From NCBI GenBank assembly GCA_011526565.1, contig WYBL01000028.1:1-64000 (forward strand): a stretch of DNA of 64,000 nt, given 5' to 3'. The translations under genes were made by a program, and so were the position numbers. Of the stretch, positions 8,939 to 17,973 are shown piece after piece. The stretch comes from Acidobacteriota bacterium. Lineage in GTDB: Bacteria; Acidobacteriota; Vicinamibacteria; Fen-336. The notes beneath the pieces are model-generated. The model was not told the DNA's origin and did no database searches. It saw only the letters and a list, made by a program, of their open reading frames with translations. Position 1 is the stretch's first letter; each line of letters opens with the position of its first letter.

Positions 8939-10867
8939 ATGAACGCCCCCGCGGGCGCGATGGACGCCCTGGCCGGCGCGGTCCTCGACCGCAAGTACCG
9001 CCTCGAGCAGCCGCTCGGCCGTGGTGGCATGGGGGCCGTGTTCCTGGCCATCCACCTCGGCACCGAGCGCCCGGTGGCGCTCAAGGTGATCGCGCCGGAG
9101 CACGCGGCGCGGCCCGAGTTCCTCGAGCGCTTCCGCCGCGAGGCGCGCTCTCTGGGACGGCTGCGCCACCCGAACGTCGTCGACGTCACCGACTTCGGCG
9201 TCGCCGACCACGACGGCGCGGCGCTGCCCTACCTGGTGATGGAGCTGCTCGACGGCGTCAGCCTGGCCGACGTCGTCGGCGAGCCGCAGCCGCTGTCCTT
9301 CGTCGTCGAGGTGGTCGACCAGGTGACGAGCGCGCTGCACGAGGCGCACGCGGCCGGCATCGTGCACCGCGACCTGAAGCCGGAGAACCTGTGGCTCGAA
9401 CCCGACCGCCGCGGCGGCTTCCGCGTCAAGGTCCTCGACTTCGGCCTCGCCCGCCTGGCCGGCGATGACGACGTGCGGGCGGCCCCGCCGGGCACCCCCG
9501 TGGCGCCGGTGACCGCCGGAGCCACGCTCGGGCTCGCCGACGAAGCGACGCTGCTGGCGCCCGCCGATCTCGAGGACCGGGAGACGCTGGTCCGGCCCGG
9601 CTCGGGCGAGGGCGCCGGCATGACACGGGTCGGCACCCTGCTCGGCACCCCCGCCTACATGTCGCCCGAGCAGGCGAAGGGGCAGCCGCCGACGCCCGCC
9701 TCAGACCTCTACAGCCTCGGCGTGCTGTGCTGGCGCCTGCTCGCCGGCCGCGCCCCGTTCGCCGGCTCGATCGACGAGGTGCTGCGCCAGCACCGCGAGA
9801 CGCCGGTCCCGTCGCTGCGCGCGGCGCGCCGGGACGTGCCGAAGGCCGTCGACGAGCTGCTGGCCCAGGCCCTCGACAAGGACCCGGCGCGCCGGCCGGT
9901 GTCCGCCGTGGCCTTCGCCGCCGCGCTCCGCGCCCGCTCCGAGGGCGGAGCGGCCTTCGTGCAGCGCGTGTTCGGCCTGATCGCGAGCTCGCCCGGCCCG
10001 TTCCTCAGGGTGTCGCTGCTGGCCCACGCGCCGATGCTGGCGACCGCCGTGGCGATGCTGGTGGCCGCGCTGCCGGCCGCGCTCGGCTTCCCGCTCCCCT
10101 TCGAGCGGGTCCACGCGGGGCTCGCCTTCATGCTGCTGATCCTCGGCTTCATGGGGGCGATCGCCGCCAACGGCGCCTTGTGCGAACCGCTGATCGCGCA
10201 GTTGCTGGTGGCGCCGCTGCGCCCGCCGCGCCTCGGCCTGCTGTTCCAGGGCGCACGGGCGCGGGCCGGCGCCTACGGCCGCACGCTGGCGGGCTACCTC
10301 GGCTCGGTCGTCGTGATCGTGGCGCCGGCGCTGGTGCCGATCCCGCGCGGCCACCCGGCCCGCTACGCGGTGCTGGCGCTCACCATCGCCTACCTGATCT
10401 GGGTGGTCTCGGTCTACGACCGCTACATGTTCACGGCGCAGGTGGTCGTGATGGAGGGGCTGGAGCGCCACGCCGCCCGCGAGCGCTCGCGCGTGCTGGC
10501 GCGCGAAGCCCACGCGCGCCTCAAGCACCTGGAGACGGCAGGCACGCTGCCGGTCGTGCTCGCCTCGGTCACCGTCGCCTTCGCGGGCATGGTCGTGCTC
10601 GGCCGCGTCCACCGCGAGCTGGGGCTGCTGGTGGCACTCGGCCTGTTCGCGCTCGGCTTCGTCGCCTTCTCCGTGTTCGTCGCGCCGGTCTTGTCGACTT
10701 CGCTGGCGCTGCTCTACTTCCGCGTGCGCGAGTCGCTCGGCGAGCCGCTCGGGGACATCCTCGAGCGCTACGAGCGGGTCGCGCTGCCCGAGACCGCGTG
10801 GCCGCGCCGGTTGCGCGACCGCCTCGTCCAGGACATCACAATCGCCCGCACCCGGGGAGGACCCTGA
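8939..10867 (+). CDS. Membrane-anchored Ser/Thr protein kinase
   Basis: A 642-residue protein starting at ATG 8939. A TAGGCT hexamer at 8920-8925 precedes the start by 13 nt. Residues about 20-310 form a Hanks-type kinase domain: glycine loop GRGGMG, VALKVI with the ATP lysine, catalytic HRDLKPEN (His143-Asp145), DFG (167-169), and SPE in place of APE in 'TPAYMSPEQA'. An acidic insertion of about 50 residues follows DFG, within the activation region. After the kinase come roughly six hydrophobic segments (about residues 345-580, including 'LLAHAPMLATAVAMLVAAL' and 'GYLGSVVVIVAPALVPIP') instead of the usual single helix with a sensor domain. The next gene begins 2 nt after its stop, so all three genes to 16,488 are probably one operon. 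Confidence 0.88.
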   Translation: MNAPAGAMDALAGAVLDRKYRLEQPLGRGGMGAVFLAIHLGTERPVALKVIAPEHAARPEFLERFRREARSLGRLRHPNVVDVTDFGVADHDGAALPYLVMELLDGVSLADVVGEPQPLSFVVEVVDQVTSALHEAHAAGIVHRDLKPENLWLEPDRRGGFRVKVLDFGLARLAGDDDVRAAPPGTPVAPVTAGATLGLADEATLLAPADLEDRETLVRPGSGEGAGMTRVGTLLGTPAYMSPEQAKGQPPTPASDLYSLGVLCWRLLAGRAPFAGSIDEVLRQHRETPVPSLRAARRDVPKAVDELLAQALDKDPARRPVSAVAFAAALRARSEGGAAFVQRVFGLIASSPGPFLRVSLLAHAPMLATAVAMLVAALPAALGFPLPFERVHAGLAFMLLILGFMGAIAANGALCEPLIAQLLVAPLRPPRLGLLFQGARARAGAYGRTLAGYLGSVVVIVAPALVPIPRGHPARYAVLALTIAYLIWVVSVYDRYMFTAQVVVMEGLERHAARERSRVLAREAHARLKHLETAGTLPVVLASVTVAFAGMVVLGRVHRELGLLVALGLFALGFVAFSVFVAPVLSTSLALLYFRVRESLGEPLGDILERYERVALPETAWPRRLRDRLVQDITIARTRGGP

Positions 10868-10869
10868 CC

Positions 10870-13800
10870 ATGCAGACCCGGATCGCCCTGCTGACCCTGT
10901 GCAGCCTCGCTCTCTCCGCCGGCAGCCTGTCGGCCGAGGAGCGGCCCGGCTCCGACTTCGCGGGGCTCTCCTACCGATCCGTGGGGCCGTCGCGAGGCGG
11001 CCGCGTCACCGCCGTCGCCGGCCACCGCGCCCGGCCTTCGACCTTCTTCATGGGAGCGACGGGCGGCGGCGTCTGGAAGACGACCGACGACGGCATCACC
11101 TGGCGCAACGTCTCCGACGGCTACTTCGCGAGCCCCTCGATCGGCGCGATCCGCGTCGCCGACTCGAACCCCGACGTGGTCTACGTGGGCACGGGCTCGG
11201 ACGGCCTGCGCAGCAACGTGATCATCGGCAAGGGCGTCTACAAGTCGACCGACGGCGGAGCGACCTGGACCCACCTCGGCCTCGACAAGACGGGAAGCAT
11301 CGGCGCCGTCCTGATCCATCCCGAGAACCCCGACCTCGTCTACGTGGCCGCGATCGGCAACCCGTTCGCGCCCAACCCCGAGCGCGGGGTGTTCCGCACC
11401 CGCGACGGCGGCAAGAGCTGGCAGAAGGTGCTGTTCGTCTCCGAGCGGACCGGCGCCGTCGACCTCGAGTTCGCTCCCGACGATCCGCGCCTGATCTACG
11501 CCACGCTGTGGCGCGCCGAGCGCAAGCCCTGGACGATCATCTCCGGCGGCGAGGAAGGCGGCGTCTACAAGTCGAGCGACGGCGGCGACACCTGGGTCGA
11601 GCTCACGAAGGGGCTGCCGACCGGCCTGCGCGGCAAGGCCGATCTCGCGGTGACGGCGGCCGATCCGAAGCGCGTCTACGTGCTGATCGAGGCGCCGGGC
11701 AAGGCGGGCGGCCTCTACCGCTCCGACGACCGCGGCGCGAGCTTCACGCAGGTGACCGACTTCCAGCCGATCCGCAACCGCCCCTTCTACTACACCAACC
11801 TCGAGGCGCACCCGACGCAGCCCGACACGCTGTGGGGGATGGCCGAGGGCCACTGGAAGTCCGAGGACGGCGGCAGGACCTGGCGGGCACAACGCGTGCC
11901 GCACGGCGACAACCACGACCTGTGGATCAACCCGGACGACCCGCGGATCCAGATCCAGGCCAACGACGGCGGCGCCAACGTGACGAGAGACGGCGGCGCG
12001 ACCTGGTCGACGCAGCACAACCAGCCGACCGCCGAGCTGTACCAGGTGGACGTCGACGACGCCTTCCCCTACCGGCTCTACGCTGGCCAGCAGGACAACA
12101 CCACGGTCTCGGTGCCCAGCCTGCCGCCGCGCGAGATGCCGGGCGGCCCGACGGCGCTGTGGGAACAGCACGGCGGCTGCGAGACGGGGCCGGCAATCCC
12201 CAGGCCCGGCGACCCGGACGTCGTCTACGCCAACTGCAAGGGCCGCTTCGGCGTCTACAACCGCCGCACGGGCCAGGAGCAGCAGTACTACGTCGGCTTC
12301 GAGAACCTCTACGGCACCAACCCGAAGGAGCTGAAGTACCGCTTCCAGCGGGTGGCCCCCGTCGCCGTGTCGCCGCACGACCCGGACCGCGTCTACCACG
12401 GCTCGCAGTTCGTGCACGTGAGCGAAGACGGCGGGAAGACGTGGCGCACGATCTCGCCCGACCTCACGGCCTTCACGCCCGAGACGCAGGTCGTCTCCGG
12501 CGAGCCGATCACCCGCGACGGGACGGGCGAAGAGCACTTCAGCGTCCTCTACGAGATCCAGGAGTCGCCGCTCGAGCGGGGCGTCGTCTGGGCCGGGGCC
12601 AACGACGGGCCGATCCACGTGACGCGCGACGGCGGCGCGACGTGGACGAACGTCACGCCCGAGGGCCTCGGCCCCCACGGTCGGGTGCAGACGATCGAGG
12701 CCTCGCCCCACCGCAAGGGCAAGGCCTACGCGTCGATCCTGCGCTATCAGCTCGGCGACTTCGCTCCCTACGCCTACCGGACCGAGGACTACGGCGCCAC
12801 CTGGACGAAGATCACGACCGGCATCCCCGCCGACTTCCCCGTGCGCGTGGTGCGCGAGGACCCGGCGCGTCCCGGCCTGCTCTACGCCGGCACCGAGTTC
12901 GGGATCTTCGTCTCCTTCGACGACGGCGGGCACTGGCAGCCGTTCCAGCTCGACCTGCCGGTCACGCCGGTCACCGACATCAAGCGCGTCGGCGACGACC
13001 TGGTCCTGTCGACGATGGGGCGCGGCTTCTACGTCCTGTACGACGTCTCGCCGCTGCACGAGTTCTCGGACGCGACGCGCGCCGCCGCGATCCACCTGTT
13101 CGCGCCGCGCCCGGCGCTCCGCCTGCACCGCGGCAGCTTCGCGGAGTTCCCCCGGGAGCGGGACCCCGCGGACCCCGACTACCCGCCCGCGGGTGCCAAC
13201 ATCCACTACTCGCTGCGCAACGACCTGCCCGGCGAGCTGCGGCTCGAGATCCTCGATGCCGGCGGCAAGGTGGTCCAGGCCTTCTCCAGCGAGGCCGCGG
13301 GCGAGCAGGAGAAGGCCGCGGCCCCCGGCATGCGCGAGCCGCGGCGCGAGCGGCAGGGCACGCCGCGCCTCGAGAAGAGCGCCGGCCTCCACCGCTTCAC
13401 GTGGGACCTGCGCGCTCCCGGGCCCTGGGACGCGAACCCGCTCCGCTCCGGGCGCCGCGGGCCGCTGGTGCCGCCGGGGACCTATCAGGCACGACTGGTG
13501 GCGGGCGACGTGGTGAAGGCCGTGCGCTTCGAGGTGCGCCTCGACCCGCGGGTCGAGAAGGAAGGCGTCGCCACGGCGGACGTCGAGGCCCAGCACGCGC
13601 TGGCACTCCAGGCTCGCGACGCGCTCTCGCAGGCGCGGCGGCTTTCCACGGACGTGGCCGCAGCCCTGAAGGGGGAGAAGGATCCGGTGCGCCAGGCTCG
13701 CCTGACGACCATTCGCGACGCCGTGGCGACGGCGCCGGAGCGCTACTCGCGCCCGATGCTCGCGGACCAGCTCGAGTATCTCTACACGAACCTGATCCGC

Positions 13801-13905
13801 GCCGATCAGCGGCCGGGCCAGGACGCCTCGACGCGCTTCGCCGAGCTCCAGGCGCTGCTCGCGCGACACCAGGCCGCGTTCGAGGAGCTGGGCGCCAGGC
13901 GCTAG
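10870..13905 (+). CDS. Large secreted BNR/sortilin (VPS10)-like beta-propeller protein
   Basis: A 1011-residue protein starting at ATG 10870. The signal peptide is residues 1-21. About eleven Asp-box/BNR motifs of the form xDGGxTW (for example TDDGITW, TDGGATW, SDGGDTW, EDGGRTW, EDYGATW) run through residues 50-700 and mark two or more beta-propellers of the sortilin/VPS10 or glycosidase-like type. A C-terminal region (about 770-1011) includes a beta-sandwich with 'HRFTWDLRAPGPW' and a helical tail. Such proteins are abundant in Acidobacteriota. Their role is usually unassigned, with binding of peptides or glycans suggested. It sits between a membrane kinase and a carboxypeptidase. Confidence 0.82.
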   Translation: MQTRIALLTLCSLALSAGSLSAEERPGSDFAGLSYRSVGPSRGGRVTAVAGHRARPSTFFMGATGGGVWKTTDDGITWRNVSDGYFASPSIGAIRVADSNPDVVYVGTGSDGLRSNVIIGKGVYKSTDGGATWTHLGLDKTGSIGAVLIHPENPDLVYVAAIGNPFAPNPERGVFRTRDGGKSWQKVLFVSERTGAVDLEFAPDDPRLIYATLWRAERKPWTIISGGEEGGVYKSSDGGDTWVELTKGLPTGLRGKADLAVTAADPKRVYVLIEAPGKAGGLYRSDDRGASFTQVTDFQPIRNRPFYYTNLEAHPTQPDTLWGMAEGHWKSEDGGRTWRAQRVPHGDNHDLWINPDDPRIQIQANDGGANVTRDGGATWSTQHNQPTAELYQVDVDDAFPYRLYAGQQDNTTVSVPSLPPREMPGGPTALWEQHGGCETGPAIPRPGDPDVVYANCKGRFGVYNRRTGQEQQYYVGFENLYGTNPKELKYRFQRVAPVAVSPHDPDRVYHGSQFVHVSEDGGKTWRTISPDLTAFTPETQVVSGEPITRDGTGEEHFSVLYEIQESPLERGVVWAGANDGPIHVTRDGGATWTNVTPEGLGPHGRVQTIEASPHRKGKAYASILRYQLGDFAPYAYRTEDYGATWTKITTGIPADFPVRVVREDPARPGLLYAGTEFGIFVSFDDGGHWQPFQLDLPVTPVTDIKRVGDDLVLSTMGRGFYVLYDVSPLHEFSDATRAAAIHLFAPRPALRLHRGSFAEFPRERDPADPDYPPAGANIHYSLRNDLPGELRLEILDAGGKVVQAFSSEAAGEQEKAAAPGMREPRRERQGTPRLEKSAGLHRFTWDLRAPGPWDANPLRSGRRGPLVPPGTYQARLVAGDVVKAVRFEVRLDPRVEKEGVATADVEAQHALALQARDALSQARRLSTDVAAALKGEKDPVRQARLTTIRDAVATAPERYSRPMLADQLEYLYTNLIRADQRPGQDASTRFAELQALLARHQAAFEELGARR

Positions 13906-13932
13906 CGCCTTCGCCTGCCACCGGGGAGGAAC

Positions 13933-16488
13933 ATGAAGAACCCTGTCGCCGTCGCCCTGCTCGTCGCCGCGCTCGCTCCGGCCGCGCGGGCCGAGGCTCC
14001 GACTCCCGAGTCGGTCATCGGCTTCGCCCCGGGAACCGATCGCAAGCTGGCGGACTTCGGGCAGATCCACGAGTACTTCCGACGCCTCGACGCGGCCTCC
14101 GACCGCTTGAAGCTGGTCGAGTTCGGCAGGAGCGAAGAGGGCCGGCCGCTGCTGGTCGCCTTCATCTCTTCCGAGCGGAACCTGAAGGCGCTCGACCGCC
14201 ACCGCGACGTCGCGCGGCAGCTCGCCCTCGGCCGGGGCCTCGACGAGACGCAGGCGCGGGCGCTGGCCGAAGAGGGCCGCGCGATCGTGTGGATCGACAA
14301 CGGCCTGCACGCGACCGAAGTGGCGCCGGCCCAGCACGCTCCCGAGCTCGCCTACAAGGTGATCACCGACGACAGCAAGGCGATGCGCGAGGTGCGCGAG
14401 AACGTGATCCTCGCGCTCGTGCCCTGCATCAACCCGGACGGGCTGGAGAAGGTCGCCGCCTGGTACCGGAAGAACCTCGGCACGCCGTTCGAGGTGGCGC
14501 CGCTGGTCGAGCTGTACCAGCTCTACGCGGGCCACGACAACAACCGCGACTGGTACATGTTCAACCTCGCCGAGACGAAGGCGGTGGCGCGCCAGCTCTA
14601 CCACGAGCTGCACCCGCAGCTCGTCTACAACCAGCACCAGACGGCGCCGTTCCCCGCCCGCATCTTCGTGCCGCCCTTTGCCGACCCGATGAACCCCAAC
14701 ATCCCGCCGCTGGTGGTGCGCGGGATCCAGGAGGCGGGCACCGCCATCGCCGCGCGGCTGGAGCGGCAGGGCAAGCCGGGCGTGCTGTCGCGAATCGCGT
14801 TCGACGCGTGGTGGAACGGCGGGCTGCGCACGGCGCCCTACTTCCACAACCAGATCGGCATCCTGACCGAGACCGCGCTGTGGCGCTACGCGACGCCGCG
14901 CACGTACGACCCGGCGAAGCTGCCGAAGAGCTTCCGCGACGGCACGCCCACCCAGACGCCGACGATGTTCCACCCGCTGCCGTGGATGGGCGGAGCGTGG
15001 CGGCTGCGCGACGCGATGGACTACGTGCGCGAGGCCTCCCTCGCGGTCCTCGAGCTCGCCGCCGAGCGCCGCTTCGAGTGGCTGTTCGGGCGCTGGCAGA
15101 TGGCCCGCGACCAGATCGCCGCGGGAGAGCGCGGCGGGCCGTTCGCCTACGTGATCCCGACGGCGCAGCGCGACCCGGGCGCCGCGCGGCGGCTGGTCGA
15201 GGCGCTGCGCGCCGGTGGCGTCGAAGTGTCGGTGGCGCAGGCCGCGTTCAAGGTCGGCGAGCGCGAGTACGCCGTGGGCAGCTACGTCGTGCCGATGGCG
15301 CAGGCGTTCCGCGCGTTCGCGAAGGACCTGCTGGAGCCGCAGAAGTACCCGGCGCGCGCCGGCGCGCAGCCGTACGACATCACCGGCTGGACGCTGCCGT
15401 TGCAGATGGGCGTCGACGGCGCGTTCGTGGCGGCGCGCTTCGGGGCGGACCTCGCGCCCCTCGCCGCGCTCGAGCCGCCGCCCGCCGCGTTCGGCGCCGG
15501 CATCTCCGGCGAAGGCGGGACGCTGATCGTCGACGCAGCGTCGCCGGTGGCCCACCTCGTGGCACGCCGCGCGCTGGCCGGTGGGGCGCGGGTGTCGCGC
15601 TTCGAGGCGGCCGTCGACGCGGGCGGCCGCACCTTCGCTCCCGGCGCGTTCGCGATCGAAGGCGGCGACCGCAAGGCACTCGCGGAGCTGGCCGCCGGGC
15701 GTGGCGCCGCGGGTGTCGCGGTGGCCGCCCTGCCGGAGGGCGCGCGTCGCGCGCTCGCGTCGAAGCGGGTCGGGCTGCTGAAGCCCTGGACCGCCTCGAT
15801 GGACGAGGGCTGGACCCGCTTCCTGCTGGAGCGGCTGGAGGTGCCGTTCACGAGCGTGCGCGACGAGGACGTGCGCGCTGGCAGTCTGGCCTCGAAGTTC
15901 GACGTCCTGGTCGTGCCCGACATGGCGCGCAACACGCTGCTCCACGGCCACCGCGCAGGCGACGTGCCGCCCGAGTACGCGGGCGGCCTCGGTCTCGAGG
16001 GCGCGCTCGAGCTGCGGCGCTTCGTCGAGCAGGGCGGCACCCTGGTCGCGCTCGACTCCGCGGGCGAGTTCGCGCTCGAGTTGTTCCCGCTGCCGGTCCG
16101 CAACGCCGTGGCGGGCGTGGCCCGCAGCGACTACGCGGCGCCGGGTTCGCTGCTGCGCGCCCGCTTCGACGTCGCCCACCCGCTGGCGTGGGGCCTGGCG
16201 TCGGAGGTGGCCGTGTTCGTCGAAGGCGGCCCGGTGCTCGACGTGCTGGCGGACGACGACGAGCCCGGCGCGGAGGCGACCGGGCCGCGGCCGGCCTTCG
16301 TCGGGCGCTTCGCGGACAAGGACGTCCTGGCCTCGGGCTTCCTGCACGGCGAGAGCCGGATCGCGGGCAAGGGCGCACTCGTGGAGGTCCCGTTCGGCCG
16401 CGGCCGTGTCGTGCTCACCGGCTTCCGGCCCCAGTTCCGCGCCCAGTCCTGGGCCGCCTACAACGCGCTGCTGAACGCCCTCTGGTAG
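13933..16488 (+). CDS. M14 family zinc carboxypeptidase, secreted
   Basis: An 851-residue protein starting at ATG 13933, with GGGGAGG upstream. A signal peptide covers residues 1-20. M14 zinc ligands are HATE (His126, Glu129) and His235 in NQHQT. The substrate-binding Asn-Arg pair lies in HDNNRDWY (201-208), and a candidate catalytic Glu is Glu313 in 'GILTETA'. The peptidase domain occupies about residues 40-400. The rest is a long C-terminal region with a GATase1-like beta-alpha fold ('FDVLVVPDMARNTLL', 'GTLVALDSAGEF'), as in other long bacterial M14 proteins. The expected activity is removal of C-terminal residues or hydrolysis of peptides outside the cytoplasm. It is the third gene of the kinase operon, 27 nt after the BNR protein. 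Confidence 0.86.
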   Translation: MKNPVAVALLVAALAPAARAEAPTPESVIGFAPGTDRKLADFGQIHEYFRRLDAASDRLKLVEFGRSEEGRPLLVAFISSERNLKALDRHRDVARQLALGRGLDETQARALAEEGRAIVWIDNGLHATEVAPAQHAPELAYKVITDDSKAMREVRENVILALVPCINPDGLEKVAAWYRKNLGTPFEVAPLVELYQLYAGHDNNRDWYMFNLAETKAVARQLYHELHPQLVYNQHQTAPFPARIFVPPFADPMNPNIPPLVVRGIQEAGTAIAARLERQGKPGVLSRIAFDAWWNGGLRTAPYFHNQIGILTETALWRYATPRTYDPAKLPKSFRDGTPTQTPTMFHPLPWMGGAWRLRDAMDYVREASLAVLELAAERRFEWLFGRWQMARDQIAAGERGGPFAYVIPTAQRDPGAARRLVEALRAGGVEVSVAQAAFKVGEREYAVGSYVVPMAQAFRAFAKDLLEPQKYPARAGAQPYDITGWTLPLQMGVDGAFVAARFGADLAPLAALEPPPAAFGAGISGEGGTLIVDAASPVAHLVARRALAGGARVSRFEAAVDAGGRTFAPGAFAIEGGDRKALAELAAGRGAAGVAVAALPEGARRALASKRVGLLKPWTASMDEGWTRFLLERLEVPFTSVRDEDVRAGSLASKFDVLVVPDMARNTLLHGHRAGDVPPEYAGGLGLEGALELRRFVEQGGTLVALDSAGEFALELFPLPVRNAVAGVARSDYAAPGSLLRARFDVAHPLAWGLASEVAVFVEGGPVLDVLADDDEPGAEATGPRPAFVGRFADKDVLASGFLHGESRIAGKGALVEVPFGRGRVVLTGFRPQFRAQSWAAYNALLNALW

Positions 16489-16551
16489 CCGCCCGGAGTT
16501 GACGCCGGGGGCGGGCGCCTTCACACTCCGCCCGCTTCTCCCGGAGGTCCA

Positions 16552-17973
16552 TTGGTCTTCAACTCCCTCACGTTCGGGGTGTTCTTCGCCCTCGTGCTGG
16601 CGTTCCACCACGCCCCGGGCGTGTCGTGGCGCGCGAAGAAGGTGGCGCTGCTGCTCGCCAGCTACCTCTTCTACGCGGCGTGGAACCCGCCGTTCGTGGC
16701 ACTGCTCTGGATCTCCACGTTCATCGACTGGCGCGTGGCGAAACGCATCCACGTCGCGGAGAGCCACGGCGCGCGCCGCACGTGGATGCTCGTCAGCGTC
16801 GGCGCCAACCTCGGCATCCTCGGCTACTTCAAGTACGGCGGCTTCCTGCTGGAGAACTGGCAGGCGCTGATGTCGGCCGTTGGCGTCGCGTGGCAGGCGC
16901 CGGCGTGGGACATCGTGCTGCCGGTCGGCATCTCGTTCTACACGTTCCAGACGATGGCGTACTCGCTCGACGTCTACCTGCGCCGCGCCGAGCCGACGAA
17001 ATCGCTGCTCGACTTCAGCCTGTTCGTCACCTTCTTCCCGCAGCTCGTCGCCGGCCCGATCGTGCGGCCCGTCGACCTGGTGCCGCAGTTCGCCGCGCCG
17101 CCGGCCCCGGTGCCGGGCCGCCTGGCGTGGGGCCTGTCGCTGATGACGCTCGGGATGTTCCAGAAGGTCACGGTCGCCGACGGCCTGCTCGCCCCCGCGG
17201 CCGACGCGGTGTTCGGCGCGGGGCAGGCGCTGCACTGGAGCGACGCCTGGCTCGGCACGCTCGCCTTCTCGGGCCAGATCTTCTGCGACTTCGCCGGCTA
17301 CTCGACGATCGCGATCGGCAGCGCGTTGTGCCTCGGCTTCTCGATCGGCGACAACTTCCGCTACCCCTATGCCGCGGTCGGCTTCTCCGATTTCTGGCGG
17401 CGCTGGCACGTCAGCCTCTCCACCTGGCTGCGCGACTACCTCTACGTGCCGCTCGGCGGCAACCGCAAGGGCCCGGGCCGCACCTACGTCAACCTGATGC
17501 TCACGATGCTGCTGGGCGGGCTGTGGCACGGCGCGTCGTGGAACTTCGTCGTGTGGGGCGGCCTGCACGGCAGCTACCTGGCGGTCGAGCGCTTCGTGCG
17601 CGAGCGGGTGGGCCCGACCCGCTTCGCGCAGACCTGGCTCGCCCAGGTCGCGCTGGCCATGGTCACCTACTTCCTCGTCAACCTGACCTGGGTCTTCTTC
17701 CGGGCTCGCGAGTTCGGAACGGCGTGGGGCATGGTGCGCTCGATGCTCACCTTCGGCGACGGAGCGCGGGTGCTGCCCACCGCGGACGTGGCGCTGGTGA
17801 TCGGCACCGTCTTCGCGATCCTGCTGGCGCACGGGCTGATGCGCGAGCGCCGGCTCGAGGACGTGGCCGCCCGCGCGCCGTGGTGGCTGAACGCGCTCGT
17901 CGTCGGGGCGATGCTGTTCTCGGTCGTGATTTCCCAGGGCTCTTCCAATGCCTTCATCTACTTCCAGTTCTGA
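16552..17973 (+). CDS. MBOAT family O-acyltransferase (AlgI/DltB-like)
   Basis: A 473-residue polytopic protein. The start is TTG 16552, supported by GGAGG at 16543-16547. About ten hydrophobic helices are visible. MBOAT signatures are present: 'LPVGISFYTFQTMAYSLDVY', 'PQLVAGPIVR', 'YLYVPLGGNRKG', and the catalytic His326 in 'LGGLWHGASWNF', with a second His339 in 'GGLHG'. Such proteins move acetyl or other acyl groups across the membrane onto exopolysaccharide, peptidoglycan or teichoic acid, with a secreted or anchored SGNH-type partner. The following gene overlaps its end and is the likely partner. The target polymer is unknown. Confidence 0.92.
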   Translation: MVFNSLTFGVFFALVLAFHHAPGVSWRAKKVALLLASYLFYAAWNPPFVALLWISTFIDWRVAKRIHVAESHGARRTWMLVSVGANLGILGYFKYGGFLLENWQALMSAVGVAWQAPAWDIVLPVGISFYTFQTMAYSLDVYLRRAEPTKSLLDFSLFVTFFPQLVAGPIVRPVDLVPQFAAPPAPVPGRLAWGLSLMTLGMFQKVTVADGLLAPAADAVFGAGQALHWSDAWLGTLAFSGQIFCDFAGYSTIAIGSALCLGFSIGDNFRYPYAAVGFSDFWRRWHVSLSTWLRDYLYVPLGGNRKGPGRTYVNLMLTMLLGGLWHGASWNFVVWGGLHGSYLAVERFVRERVGPTRFAQTWLAQVALAMVTYFLVNLTWVFFRAREFGTAWGMVRSMLTFGDGARVLPTADVALVIGTVFAILLAHGLMRERRLEDVAARAPWWLNALVVGAMLFSVVISQGSSNAFIYFQF

